Shown here: in pieces, positions 34,918-42,936 of the stretch
Position numbering within the stretch: position 1 is the stretch's first letter
How the letters are laid out: every line of letters begins with the position of its first letter
Source: Bin5 sp965204525
Lineage (GTDB): Bacteria > Chloroflexota > Anaerolineae > Caldilineales > Caldilineaceae
Reading direction: 5' to 3'
DNA: 64,000 nucleotides
Assembly: GCA_965204525.1 (NCBI GenBank)
Contig: OZ241994.1
Coordinates: 1,612,001-1,676,000, forward strand
Notes under the pieces: generated by a model
Database searches by the model: none
Seen by the model: only the letters and a program-made list of their open reading frames with translations
What the model was told of the DNA's origin: nothing
Translations under genes and position numbers: made by a program

Positions 34918-35592
34918 TCAGTGAGGCACTTCGATCGTTGAACCGATCAGATAGATAGCAGGATAGAAGAATATCCACACCAGGTCCACATAGTGCCAGT
35001 AGATGGCGCAGGCTTCGACGCCCCAGTGACGCTCGCTGGAGAAGTGACCCTTGCGTCCCAGCCACCAGACGTTGAGAATCAGCACAACGCCGGAGAGGAC
35101 GTGCAGTGCATGCATGCCGGTCATGCCGAAAACGACTGCACCGAATACTCCGTCAGTTGGTTTGAGATGTCCCTTTACAATACTGGGGAACATCCCCCAC
35201 TCCCAGACGACGACGCCAACGAGAAACGCAGTGCCAAGCGCGGCAGTGATGAGCAGGCTGACGAGGAAATCAGTGCGCTTGTCATTGGCGATCGAGACTT
35301 CGGCGCGGTTCATGAAGTAGCTGCTGAGGAGCAGCACGGCGGTGACGACCAGGCCGGCGAACTGGTCCAGCTCGGGCCGGACGACCTCTCCGTGGGGGCC
35401 GCGCCAGAGGTAGAAGCGAGTGACCAGCAGGGCGAGGAAGAGGAACGCTTCCGAGGCGAAGAACAGCCACATGCCGAGCCGGTTGCGGCGCGTGTATTCC
35501 TGGTAGGTTGGCAGGTCTATGTCGCCGGTATGGTGATGATCATCTGCGGCATGGTCGTGCTCGTGACCATGTTCGATAACGGTAGCGGTCAT
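34918..35592 (-). CDS. ctaE: Cytochrome c oxidase subunit III
   Basis: A 224-residue membrane protein with five predicted helices, the short bacterial form. The N-terminus is a His-rich cytoplasmic tail. Then come RNRLGMWLFFASEAFLF with the conserved Glu, GMTGMHALHVLSG and GVEACAIYWHYVDLVWIFFY, all subunit III signatures. Subunit III stabilises subunit I and its proton entry. The ATG overlaps the stop of the subunit IV gene as TGATG. Confidence 0.96.
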   Translation of the reverse strand: MTATVIEHGHEHDHAADDHHHTGDIDLPTYQEYTRRNRLGMWLFFASEAFLFLALLVTRFYLWRGPHGEVVRPELDQFAGLVVTAVLLLSSYFMNRAEVSIANDKRTDFLVSLLITAALGTAFLVGVVVWEWGMFPSIVKGHLKPTDGVFGAVVFGMTGMHALHVLSGVVLILNVWWLGRKGHFSSERHWGVEACAIYWHYVDLVWIFFYPAIYLIGSTIEVPH

Positions 35593-35813
35593 CAGTGTTC
35601 ATCCTCCGACCAGACGCTGCGAATGTGCATAAAGTAGTTTACGACAAGGATGGCCTTCAACAGCGCCAGAATCATCAAGATGGCAAAGGAGTCGAAGGGT
35701 GGAGTGATTGCGGCGTAATACTCCACGATCGTCAGGACGGCCAAGGTGATGGCGACGATAATTCCTTCGCGATATATCGCGGTCTTTCGCTTGGTGGGGC
35801 TGTGTTCGCTCAT
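35592..35813 (-). CDS. ctaF: Cytochrome c oxidase subunit IV (CtaF/CoxD type)
   Basis: A 73-residue protein with two short helices (IIVAITLAVLTIVEYYAAI and ILMILALLKAILVVNYFMHI) and the Lys/His-containing second helix usual for prokaryotic COX4. It packs against subunits I and III. It overlaps the ctaE start by one base and lies 64 bases after ctaD. Confidence 0.9.
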   Translation of the reverse strand: MSEHSPTKRKTAIYREGIIVAITLAVLTIVEYYAAITPPFDSFAILMILALLKAILVVNYFMHIRSVWSEDEH

Positions 35814-35877
35814 TTTAACTCTTTTCTCGCTGCTGTTCCGCCGCCGTTTCCGCTCTACTGATGATAGTGCTGGGGCG

Positions 35878-37761
35878 CTAATCGTCGCCTGGTGAAGCCG
35901 TCGTTACATAGCCGGAGTCGGCAAGGCCGTAGTCGTAAGGTTCACCGACGACACGCACGGGCGCAGCGAAGCTGTGTTCCGGAATCGGCGAAGGGATCTG
36001 CCATTCGGGGGAGCGAGAGCGCCAGGGGTTGTCTCCGGCGGCCACGCCCACTTCGGCGTGCTGGAAGAAGTTCCACAGCATCAACAAAACGCCGAAAGCA
36101 ATCGCGAATCCGGCGATTGTTACCGCCAACTGCCAGGCCTCGATCTGACCGCCGCCCAGAGTCGGGTCGTAGTCGGCGATGCGGCGGCGCATGCCCATCA
36201 CACCCACGCCCATCTGCCCCAGCGTCTGCACCCAGAAGGCCGGCGTCATGATAAAGAAGTGGATCTTGCCGAGGGTTTCGTTATACATCCGCCCGGTGAC
36301 TTTGGGAAACCAGTAGTAAAGGGCGGCAAAGAACGGGAAGACAAAACCGCCGAACATGGTGGCGTGAAAATGGCCGACGATAAAGTAGGAGTCGTGCAAT
36401 GGGAAGTCGGTGGGTACGGTTGCCAGAATTGGTCCGCTCAGTCCCCCGATAAGGAATACGCTGATGGCGCCGAGGACAAAAAGCATGGGCGTATCGAAAT
36501 GGATCTTTCCGCCCCACATCGTGCCGAGCCAGCTGAAGAATTTGACGCCAGTGGGAATTGCTACAAGCAGCGTCGCGTACATGAAAGGTATGCGAAGAAT
36601 GTCATTGTAGCCGGACACGAACATATGGTGGCCCCAGACAATGAAACCCAGGATAGCGATCGCCATACTGGAAAGGGCGATCCATTTGTATCCAAACAGG
36701 GGTTTGCGGGAGAAGACGGGCAGCAGTTCGCTGACGATGCCCAAACCTGGCAGCACGAAGATGTAGACGGCCGGGTGGCTATAGAACCAGAACAGGTGCT
36801 GGAAGAGGACCGGGTCGCCGCCACCGACCATTGGGCTGACTTCCCCCAGAATGCCGCGCGGGTCGAAGAAACCCATTCCGATCGCCCGCTGTACAGAGAC
36901 CATCAGGAAGCTTGTGCCAATTAGCTGGGTAGCGGTGAGCTGTAACAGGCTGGTGGCGAAGACCGCCCAGCAGAAAATCGGCATGCGGAATAGGCTCATT
37001 CCCGGCGGCCTCATGCGCAGAATCGTAACCAGCAGGTTGAGAGAGCCCACGATAGAGGAGAGGCCGATTGCGAATACGCCCAGGAAGAAAAGTTGGTAGC
37101 CTATCGGGCCGCGCGCGCTGAGCGGCGGGTAGGCGGTCCAGCCGGCATCCCAACCTCCTATAAAGAGGCTCAAAAGCAACAATATGCTTCCCGGTACGTT
37201 GAACCAGAAACCGAGCGCGTTGAGGCGGGGGAAGGCCATATCTTCGGCGCCGATCATGAGCGGCACAAGGTAGTTGGCCATACCGCCAACGCCCAGGAGG
37301 ATGGCGAAGATCATGATCATCCCGTGCATACCGATGAAACTGTTGTACAGGTCAAGGCCCAGGAACTGCAGGCCGCTGCGCGCCAACTCGGTGCGGAAGA
37401 TCATGGCGACGGTGCCGCCGACCATAAGCAGAAGAATGCCCCAGACGGTGTATTGGACGCCAATCACTTTGTGGTTGTAATCAACGCTGAAGTAGCGTGT
37501 CCAGGCCGGCTTGTCTACAGGTGGCCCGTGGTGCATGGGGGTTGGGATACCCTTGGTCCATTTCAGCCAGTCATCCAGAGAGCCGACGCCGAGGAGGAAG
37601 CCGATGATACTGCAGACGGAACCGACGGTCCAGGCGGGTTCGGCGGCCCAGGCCTCCCAACCCAGCAGTATGCGCACGGCGCAGGTCAACAACATGCCTA
37701 TGACCATGCCCAGGACCTGACCCAAAAGGCCGCGTGCGATTCCTAGTGTAAAGAGCGACAT
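35878..37761 (-). CDS. ctaD: Cytochrome c oxidase subunit I, A2-type heme-copper oxidase
   Basis: A 627-residue protein. Heme and copper ligands are in FIGMHGMIMIF (low-spin heme His), FYSHPAVYIFVLPG (CuB His and cross-linked Tyr), WGHHMFVSG (two CuB His) and VGHFHATMFGG (heme His pair). FYSHP replaces the GHPE motif of A1 enzymes, so the D-channel Glu is replaced by the Tyr-Ser pair diagnostic of the A2 subfamily. An extra N-terminal hydrophobic domain (about 1-65) precedes the usual first helix. AGGAGA precedes the ATG. The subunit reduces oxygen to water and pumps protons. Confidence 0.98.
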   Translation of the reverse strand: MSLFTLGIARGLLGQVLGMVIGMLLTCAVRILLGWEAWAAEPAWTVGSVCSIIGFLLGVGSLDDWLKWTKGIPTPMHHGPPVDKPAWTRYFSVDYNHKVIGVQYTVWGILLLMVGGTVAMIFRTELARSGLQFLGLDLYNSFIGMHGMIMIFAILLGVGGMANYLVPLMIGAEDMAFPRLNALGFWFNVPGSILLLLSLFIGGWDAGWTAYPPLSARGPIGYQLFFLGVFAIGLSSIVGSLNLLVTILRMRPPGMSLFRMPIFCWAVFATSLLQLTATQLIGTSFLMVSVQRAIGMGFFDPRGILGEVSPMVGGGDPVLFQHLFWFYSHPAVYIFVLPGLGIVSELLPVFSRKPLFGYKWIALSSMAIAILGFIVWGHHMFVSGYNDILRIPFMYATLLVAIPTGVKFFSWLGTMWGGKIHFDTPMLFVLGAISVFLIGGLSGPILATVPTDFPLHDSYFIVGHFHATMFGGFVFPFFAALYYWFPKVTGRMYNETLGKIHFFIMTPAFWVQTLGQMGVGVMGMRRRIADYDPTLGGGQIEAWQLAVTIAGFAIAFGVLLMLWNFFQHAEVGVAAGDNPWRSRSPEWQIPSPIPEHSFAAPVRVVGEPYDYGLADSGYVTTASPGDD

Positions 37762-37848
37762 AGCGAATCTCCTGGCAAGAAATTCAGAGCCGAGTTGCGC
37801 AAGCGGCGGGGAACGGATTCAAGAAGATTCCCACCGTGTGAAGTGATG

Positions 37849-38568
37849 TCATTCCTGGAGTTGGGCGAGCTGCTCGGACTGCCAAAGCTTGAATTCTTCG
37901 GCAGAGACGACACGAACGGTAGCCAGCATCCCGCTGTGATTTGTGCCGCAAAGTTCCGCGCAGCGCAGTACGTATTCCCCAATCACATTGGGAGTAAAAC
38001 GAACGTTTGTCACCATGCCGGGAACGGTGTCCTGCTTGACGCGGAACTCCGGCACCCAGAAGTTGTGTAATACATCATCTGAGGTCAGATCCATGCGGAT
38101 TGGAGTATCTACAGGCAAGACCAGTTCGGGTGTGACCGCGCCGGTCTCCGGGTAGGTGAATAGCCAACTCCACTGACGTCCTTCGGCGATAACAACATAT
38201 TCGTCAGGATTTGGCCTGGTAAGGTCGATCAACATCGTGGTGGAGATCCAGGCGAAATAGACAACCACGAAGCAGGGCACGACAGTCCAGAGAATTTCGA
38301 GGAGGCCGTTGCCGTGAACATGCTCGCCGTCACCCTCGTCTCCGCGGGCACGGAAGACAATGAGCGCGTAACACATGAAGACAACGACGAGGGCAAAGAG
38401 AAAAGCGATCAACCAGATGTGCTGGTCGAACAGGTTATCGATAGGACCGGCTTCGACGACTGCTGCTGCCGGTTTGAGAAGAACGGTGTCCAGAACCCAG
38501 TACACGAGTACCGTACAGATTACAATCAACACGGTTGCGATGATAAAGTGTCGACGGTTGTTCGCCAT
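37849..38568 (-). CDS. ctaC: Cytochrome c oxidase subunit II
   Basis: A 239-residue protein with two N-terminal helices and a periplasmic cupredoxin domain. CuA ligands are His168 (LHNFWVPEF), Cys203, Glu205 and Cys207 (CAELCGTNHSGM), His211 and Met214. The aromatic electron-entry motif is GRQWSWLFTYP. No fused cytochrome c domain (CxxCH) is present, so an external donor is required. GAGGAT lies before the ATG at 38568. It is the first gene of the oxidase operon and lies about 110 bases from a near-consensus promoter. Confidence 0.97.
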   Translation of the reverse strand: MANNRRHFIIATVLIVICTVLVYWVLDTVLLKPAAAVVEAGPIDNLFDQHIWLIAFLFALVVVFMCYALIVFRARGDEGDGEHVHGNGLLEILWTVVPCFVVVYFAWISTTMLIDLTRPNPDEYVVIAEGRQWSWLFTYPETGAVTPELVLPVDTPIRMDLTSDDVLHNFWVPEFRVKQDTVPGMVTNVRFTPNVIGEYVLRCAELCGTNHSGMLATVRVVSAEEFKLWQSEQLAQLQE

Positions 38569-38679
38569 ACATCTATCCTCAATCGTCCCAGACTGAATCG
38601 TCTTGCCGATAAACCTGCTGTTTTGCAGCATGCATGCGAGGCGTAGGTGTTGCCCGCGCGGATGCATCACCCGAACGAC

Positions 38680-38708
38680 ATTGTACAAAAAGGCACAAAA
38701 CATGTCAA
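38680..38708 (-). promoter_or_regulatory. Near-consensus sigma-70 promoter of the cytochrome oxidase operon
   Basis: On the minus strand, TTGACA (38708-38703) is followed after 17 bases by TACAAT (38685-38680). Transcription would start near 38673, about 105 bases before the ctaC ATG. This is among the best promoter matches in the window. Confidence 0.75.
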
Positions 38709-38847
38709 AGAAATCGCGGACGGGATTGCGTAGCAGTTTTGCCTACGAAGGGGGATTTGACAGGCGCGTAGGGCCGGTGAACTGTAATTTGAGCAGATTG
38801 CTAATTCGGTCGGAGGAGGATATATTTGAATATGGCTATACGCAAGG

Positions 38848-38873
38848 TGAGATAAGGCGCGTGCCTTATCTCA
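38848..38873. repeat. Perfect 11-bp inverted repeat upstream of the recombinase-fold gene
   Basis: TGAGATAAGGC (38848-38858), loop GCGT, and GCCTTATCTCA (38863-38873) form an exact palindrome that ends 24 bases before the start codon. There is no T-run, so it does not look like a terminator. An operator or a recombinase-type binding site is possible. Confidence 0.75.
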
Positions 38874-38897
38874 GACATTTGATCCAGGGGTTACTCT

Positions 38898-39842
38898 ATG
38901 AGCGAGTTTTCAACACGAGACGCAGCAGCTGTAGAGGTCGATCCGGACGGCAGTCTTGCGCCCACATTGAGAGCGACCAGCCCGCTAGGCGACGCAATCG
39001 GCGAATACGAGGAACAGATGGTTCGCAAGGGCTTCAGTGAGAACACGATTAAGGCCTTTGCCAACGATCTCAAAATACTTCGAACTTTCATGGACAGTTC
39101 GGCGGTCCTGCGTGAGATACAGACGCGGCATCTTGAGGATTTCCTGGAATGGATGCAGAGCGAGAGGGGGCGGCCATGCAGCGCAAAAACACTTTCGCGA
39201 CGCATCACGACACTCAAGGTCTTTTTCTCTTGGCTGCATAGTGTCGGCGCCATCGGTACCGACCCTGCTGAACCAATCGTCCAGCAGTCGGTCAGGACGC
39301 CTCTGCCTTTGATTCTGAACAGCAACGAAGCCGGCAAACTGATGCGCGCCTGTCAGGACTGGCTGTGGGACCGCAACAAGTCAGATGCCCGTCCCTATGT
39401 ACTTGTGAGTCTGTTGCTCCAAACCGGCATCAAGAAGAGCGAGGCGGTCAAGATACTGTTGGATGACATTGAACGCCCCGAAACGCAAGAACCGTCGGTT
39501 GACATTCGCTATGAGGAAGAGCGCTACGCACACAAGAATCGCCGGATTTCCCTGAACACCTATTTTCTGGGTCCGCTTGACCAGTACCTGGAGCAGTACA
39601 GGCCCGAAAACTTTCTCTTTGAATGTACGCCCCGCAATCTGGAGTACGTATTGGAGGAGGCGGGTACCCGGGCGGGCATACGCCGCGTCCAGGTGGGCTT
39701 TGAGACGCTGCGATGGACCAGTGCGGTGCGTGACTTCAGGCAGGGGATGAAGGATGAGTCGCTGAGGCTAAAGATGGGGCTGAGCAAGGTCTCATGGCGG
39801 GAAACGAGCTTCAAAATCCAGCGGCTGGCCGGCCAGCAATAG
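38898..39842 (+). CDS. Tyrosine recombinase/integrase-fold protein with degenerate active site
   Basis: A 314-residue XerC/D-like protein. The SAM-like core-binding domain (about 30-120: YEEQMVRKGFSENTIKAF, SRRITTLKVFFSWL) is intact. The catalytic domain keeps its outline, but key residues differ. The ArgI position in TGIKKSE is Lys179. The HxxR His is Glu269, with Arg272 kept. The next His/Trp position after the GH-type Gly is Leu295. The nucleophile Tyr is Phe305 (ETSFKI). Lys213 is kept. Strand cleavage therefore seems impossible, and a DNA-binding or architectural role is inferred. AGGGG precedes the ATG. Confidence 0.82.
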   Translation: MSEFSTRDAAAVEVDPDGSLAPTLRATSPLGDAIGEYEEQMVRKGFSENTIKAFANDLKILRTFMDSSAVLREIQTRHLEDFLEWMQSERGRPCSAKTLSRRITTLKVFFSWLHSVGAIGTDPAEPIVQQSVRTPLPLILNSNEAGKLMRACQDWLWDRNKSDARPYVLVSLLLQTGIKKSEAVKILLDDIERPETQEPSVDIRYEEERYAHKNRRISLNTYFLGPLDQYLEQYRPENFLFECTPRNLEYVLEEAGTRAGIRRVQVGFETLRWTSAVRDFRQGMKDESLRLKMGLSKVSWRETSFKIQRLAGQQ

Positions 39843-40134
39843 ACTTGTGCGCCGCCGAATATCGGGGACGGGAGGCCTGTCTACAGAACAGTACTCCGGC
39901 CGGTAAGCGCGTCGGCAGACAGCTGCTGGTAATGCTGTTGCAGTTCCAGCCGCTCTTCATACCACTGGCCTGTGCGGATGAATCTTGACCGGATTGCTCT
40001 GCTCGTCGCGCTGCGGGCCGTGCGGAGGTTGTTGGCTTCTCGGTCTTACCTCCGCTCCCTTGGAAATTCTCATTCTGCAGCGCTCTCGCCAGATGGTCGA
40101 CCAGGCCGCGCAGTTCTTCACTTTCCTGCTTCAT
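39811..40134 (-). CDS. Small rsmA-coupled protein, probably frameshifted
   Basis: The ATG at 40134 overlaps the rsmA stop as ATGA. The reading starts MKQESEELRGLVDHLARALQ, an amphipathic helix, then a polar linker. In this frame the protein ends at 39811, overlapping the 3' end of the recombinase gene, and the tail looks random. In the +1 frame from about 39990 the sequence reads TGQWYEERLELQQHYQQLSA and ends at a TAG at 39881-39883, before the recombinase gene. That tail has helical, protein-like composition. A frameshift (mutation, sequencing error or programmed) around 39970-40000 is likely. No family was recognised. Confidence 0.5.
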   Translation of the reverse strand: MKQESEELRGLVDHLARALQNENFQGSGGKTEKPTTSARPAARRAEQSGQDSSAQASGMKSGWNCNSITSSCLPTRLPAGVLFCRQASRPRYSAAHKSIAGRPAAGF

Positions 40135-41003
40135 GCTGTCCCGTATACGGTCCTTGTCAGCATACCCCACTCCTGCAAGGAGAGTGTTTCCGCGCGGCGA
40201 CGGGGTTCGATGCCGGAAGAAGTCAGCCAGTGGTCTGCTTGCTCCTTCGTGCAAGACAGTCCGGCGCTGAGGCTGTTGCGAAGTTGCTTGCGCCGCTGGC
40301 TGAAGCCGGCGCGCACGATTTGGAAAAACCGGGCCGGTTCCACGTCGGGGACAGCGGGCTTAGCGCGCACGTCGAGGCGCACAACACGGCTATCGACTTT
40401 GGGACGAGGCAGGAACGCGCCTGCCGGAATTTTGTGCAGTGCGCGCGGCCGGGCGTAGAACTGCACGCTTACCGCCAGCAGCGACATTGCGCCGCATTGG
40501 GCAACCATGCGCTGGGCCACCTCTTGCTGCACCAGCAGGACAGCCAGCGTGGGGGGAGGTAGACTCTCCAACACATGTCTGAGGACGGCGCTTGTAATGT
40601 AGTAAGGAAGATTGCCGACTACCTTGTATGGTTCGGCAGCGGAAGCTGTGCCAGGCTGATCGGGCCGCAGCATTCGAATGAGTTCTGCGGGATTGAGTTC
40701 AAGAATGTCCCCGTGGACAAAGGAAACGTGGGGACGGTCGGCGAACTCTGCTCGCAAAACTGGCATCAGCCTTTGATCAAGTTCGACGGCGATAACGCGG
40801 CCGGCTCGTTCGGCAAGATGATGAGTCAGCGCGCCGAGGCCGGGGCCTATCTCCAGGACGGTGTCGGTTGTCTCGAGGTCGGCGGCGTCAGCGATGCGGG
40901 CCAGGTGAGTAGAGTCGATAAGGAGGTTCTGGCCCAGGGATTTCTTCAGGTTGAGATTGTGGCGGCGGACCAGATCGAGTGGGGAAGTGGCTTTGTTACT
41001 CAT
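40131..41003 (-). CDS. rsmA: 16S rRNA dimethyladenosine transferase RsmA/KsgA
   Basis: A 290-residue methyltransferase that dimethylates two adjacent adenosines in helix 45 of 16S rRNA during 30S maturation. KSLGQNLLID and the SAM motif VLEIGPGLGALTHHL are at the N-terminus. VELDQRL, VHGDILEL and the catalytic NLPYYITS follow, then the FLPRPKVDS block and the KsgA C-terminal domain. The start overlaps the end of lepA by eight bases. The next small gene overlaps its stop by four bases. Confidence 0.96.
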   Translation of the reverse strand: MSNKATSPLDLVRRHNLNLKKSLGQNLLIDSTHLARIADAADLETTDTVLEIGPGLGALTHHLAERAGRVIAVELDQRLMPVLRAEFADRPHVSFVHGDILELNPAELIRMLRPDQPGTASAAEPYKVVGNLPYYITSAVLRHVLESLPPPTLAVLLVQQEVAQRMVAQCGAMSLLAVSVQFYARPRALHKIPAGAFLPRPKVDSRVVRLDVRAKPAVPDVEPARFFQIVRAGFSQRRKQLRNSLSAGLSCTKEQADHWLTSSGIEPRRRAETLSLQEWGMLTRTVYGTA

Positions 41004-42810
41004 CCTCCAGGCTCAAGACAGTCATGAAGGCCTCCTGCGGGATCTCTACAGAGCCGACCATCTTCATGCGCTTCTTGCCCGCCTTCTGGTTCTCGAGCAG
41101 TTTGCGCTTCCTGGTCACGTCGCCGCCGTAGCACTTGGAGAGAACATCCTTGCGCACGGCCTTCACGTTGGCGCGGCTGATTACTTTGTTGCCGATGGCA
41201 GCCTGAATGGGGACAACGAACTGCTGGCGAGGGATGATCTCTTTCATCTTGCTCACCATACGCTGACCCTTGTAAAAGGCGTTTTCACGATGAATAATGA
41301 TGCTTAAGGCGTCAACCGGATGGCCGTTGACCAGGACGTCGAGTTTGACCATATCGGAGGCATGATAGTCTTGCAGGACGTAGTCCATCGAGGCATAGCC
41401 GCGCGTGCGGGCCTTGAGTTCGTTGTAGAAGTCTACGATGATTTCGGCCAGCGGAATCTGGAAACTGAGCTCGACCCGTTTCGTGTCCAGCCACAGCTGG
41501 TTCATTACGCGGCCGCGGCGCTTCGTCACCATTGCAAGGACAGGGCCTATGTATTCGGATGGCGCGTAAATCTGCAGGCTGCACCATGGCTCCTCGATCC
41601 GCTCGATCTCGCTGGCGTCGGGCAGATCGGCGGGGCTTTCGAGCAGGAATTCGCTGCCGCTGGTTGTCACCACACGGTAGGCCACGGAGGGCGCGGTAAA
41701 GATAATGTCCAGATCGTACTCTCTCTCGAGCCGTTCCTGAACGATCTCCATGTGAAAGAGGCCGAGAAAGCCGAGGCGAAATCCGAACCCCAGGGCTTGG
41801 CTTGTCTCCGGTTCAAATGTGAGCGCGCCGTCGTTGAGGTGCAGTTTTTCGAGGGCGTCGCGGAGATCATGGTAACTGTCTGAGTCGGTAGGATAGAGTC
41901 CGGCGAAGACCATCGGCTTCATTGGCTCGTAGCCGGGCAGCGGTTCTGGGGCAGGATCGGATGCGAGGGTAATTGTGTCGCCGACGTCGAGGTCCTGCAC
42001 GCTCTTGAGGCCGGTGGCAATGTAGCCGACTTCGCCGGCAGTCAGTCGCGAAGCCTTGACGGGCGCGGGGGTCAGGATTCCGATTTCGATTGGATCGATG
42101 CGCTTGTTGCTTGAGATCGCCAGGAGGGCGGCGGGCGCCGAGAGTGTGCCGTTCACCACCCGGATGTAGGCCACGACGCCTTTGTAAGGGTCGTAGTGGC
42201 AATCGAAGATCAGAGCCTGCAGCTTATCGCCGGCGTTCCCTTGCGGCGGAGGCACCTGCTTGACGATCTCCTGCAGCACTTCCTCAATGTTGACACTGTC
42301 TTTGGCGCTGATCCGGAGGATGTCGGCGGCGGGAACCGCCAGGAGATCCTCGATATCCTGGGCAACTTCATCGGGCACGGCCGCCGGCAGGTCGATCTTG
42401 TTCAGGACGGGGACGATGGTCAGGTCCAGCTCCATCGCGGCCAGAAGGTGGGCGACCGTCTGGGCTTGAATGCCCTGGGAGGCGTCCACGACGAGGATGG
42501 CTCCCTCGCAGGCCTGCAGAGCGCGCTTGACCTCGTAGGTGAAGTCGACGTGTCCGGGCGTGTCGATCAGGTTCATTTCATAGTCTGCCGGGGGCTCGCC
42601 GTTGGACTGGCGCCGGTAGATCATGCGTACGGCGCTGGCCTTGATCGTGACACCTTTTTCGCGCTCCAGGTCCATTGAGTCGAGAAGCTGCTCCTTCATC
42701 TCCCGGTCAGTAACGGTCCCGGTATGCTGGATCAGGCGGTCAGCCAGCGTGCTCTTGCCGTGATCGATATGTGCGATGATGCAGAAGTTGCGAATGTGGT
42801 CCAGATTCAT
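40996..42810 (-). CDS. lepA: Elongation factor 4 (LepA)
   Basis: A 604-residue translational GTPase, the standard LepA length. G motifs are AHIDHGKSTL (G1), DTPGHVDF (G3) and NKIDL (G4). The LepA-specific C-terminal domain ends KMVGSVEIPQEAFMTVLSLEDE. EF4 binds ribosomes and can back-translocate or remodel them under stress. The ATG at 42810 starts MNLDHIRNF. It heads a lepA-rsmA-small gene operon and diverges from the Lgt-like gene. Confidence 0.98.
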   Translation of the reverse strand: MNLDHIRNFCIIAHIDHGKSTLADRLIQHTGTVTDREMKEQLLDSMDLEREKGVTIKASAVRMIYRRQSNGEPPADYEMNLIDTPGHVDFTYEVKRALQACEGAILVVDASQGIQAQTVAHLLAAMELDLTIVPVLNKIDLPAAVPDEVAQDIEDLLAVPAADILRISAKDSVNIEEVLQEIVKQVPPPQGNAGDKLQALIFDCHYDPYKGVVAYIRVVNGTLSAPAALLAISSNKRIDPIEIGILTPAPVKASRLTAGEVGYIATGLKSVQDLDVGDTITLASDPAPEPLPGYEPMKPMVFAGLYPTDSDSYHDLRDALEKLHLNDGALTFEPETSQALGFGFRLGFLGLFHMEIVQERLEREYDLDIIFTAPSVAYRVVTTSGSEFLLESPADLPDASEIERIEEPWCSLQIYAPSEYIGPVLAMVTKRRGRVMNQLWLDTKRVELSFQIPLAEIIVDFYNELKARTRGYASMDYVLQDYHASDMVKLDVLVNGHPVDALSIIIHRENAFYKGQRMVSKMKEIIPRQQFVVPIQAAIGNKVISRANVKAVRKDVLSKCYGGDVTRKRKLLENQKAGKKRMKMVGSVEIPQEAFMTVLSLEDE

Positions 42811-42936
42811 GGGATTGTGGGCAACAGTTGCCTGATTAAGTTTGCCGTCGAAGCGAAAACAGTATACTACAGGTGGGTCTGGTACCGGCTCATCTGATTT
42901 AGTGACATCACGCCAGGCCCCAGCGGAGGAGTAACT

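Larger units (their letters stand above)
38569..38897. other. Divergent intergenic region between ctaC and the recombinase-fold gene
   Basis: About 330 bases with no supported gene. It contains the ctaC promoter on the minus strand and the 26-base palindrome close to the recombinase start, listed separately. TTGACA at 38757-38762 on the plus strand has its nearest -10 (TGTAAT) at a spacing of 20, which is too long for a confident call. Confidence 0.5.

Noticed and set aside
35974..37746. Long open frames opposite ctaD
   Set aside because: They mirror a membrane-protein coding strand and have low-complexity charged content. The oxidase ligands on the other strand decide the matter.
38603..39040. 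A gene overlapping the recombinase start in another frame
   Set aside because: The frame crosses the ctaC promoter and palindrome and has no recognisable protein content.
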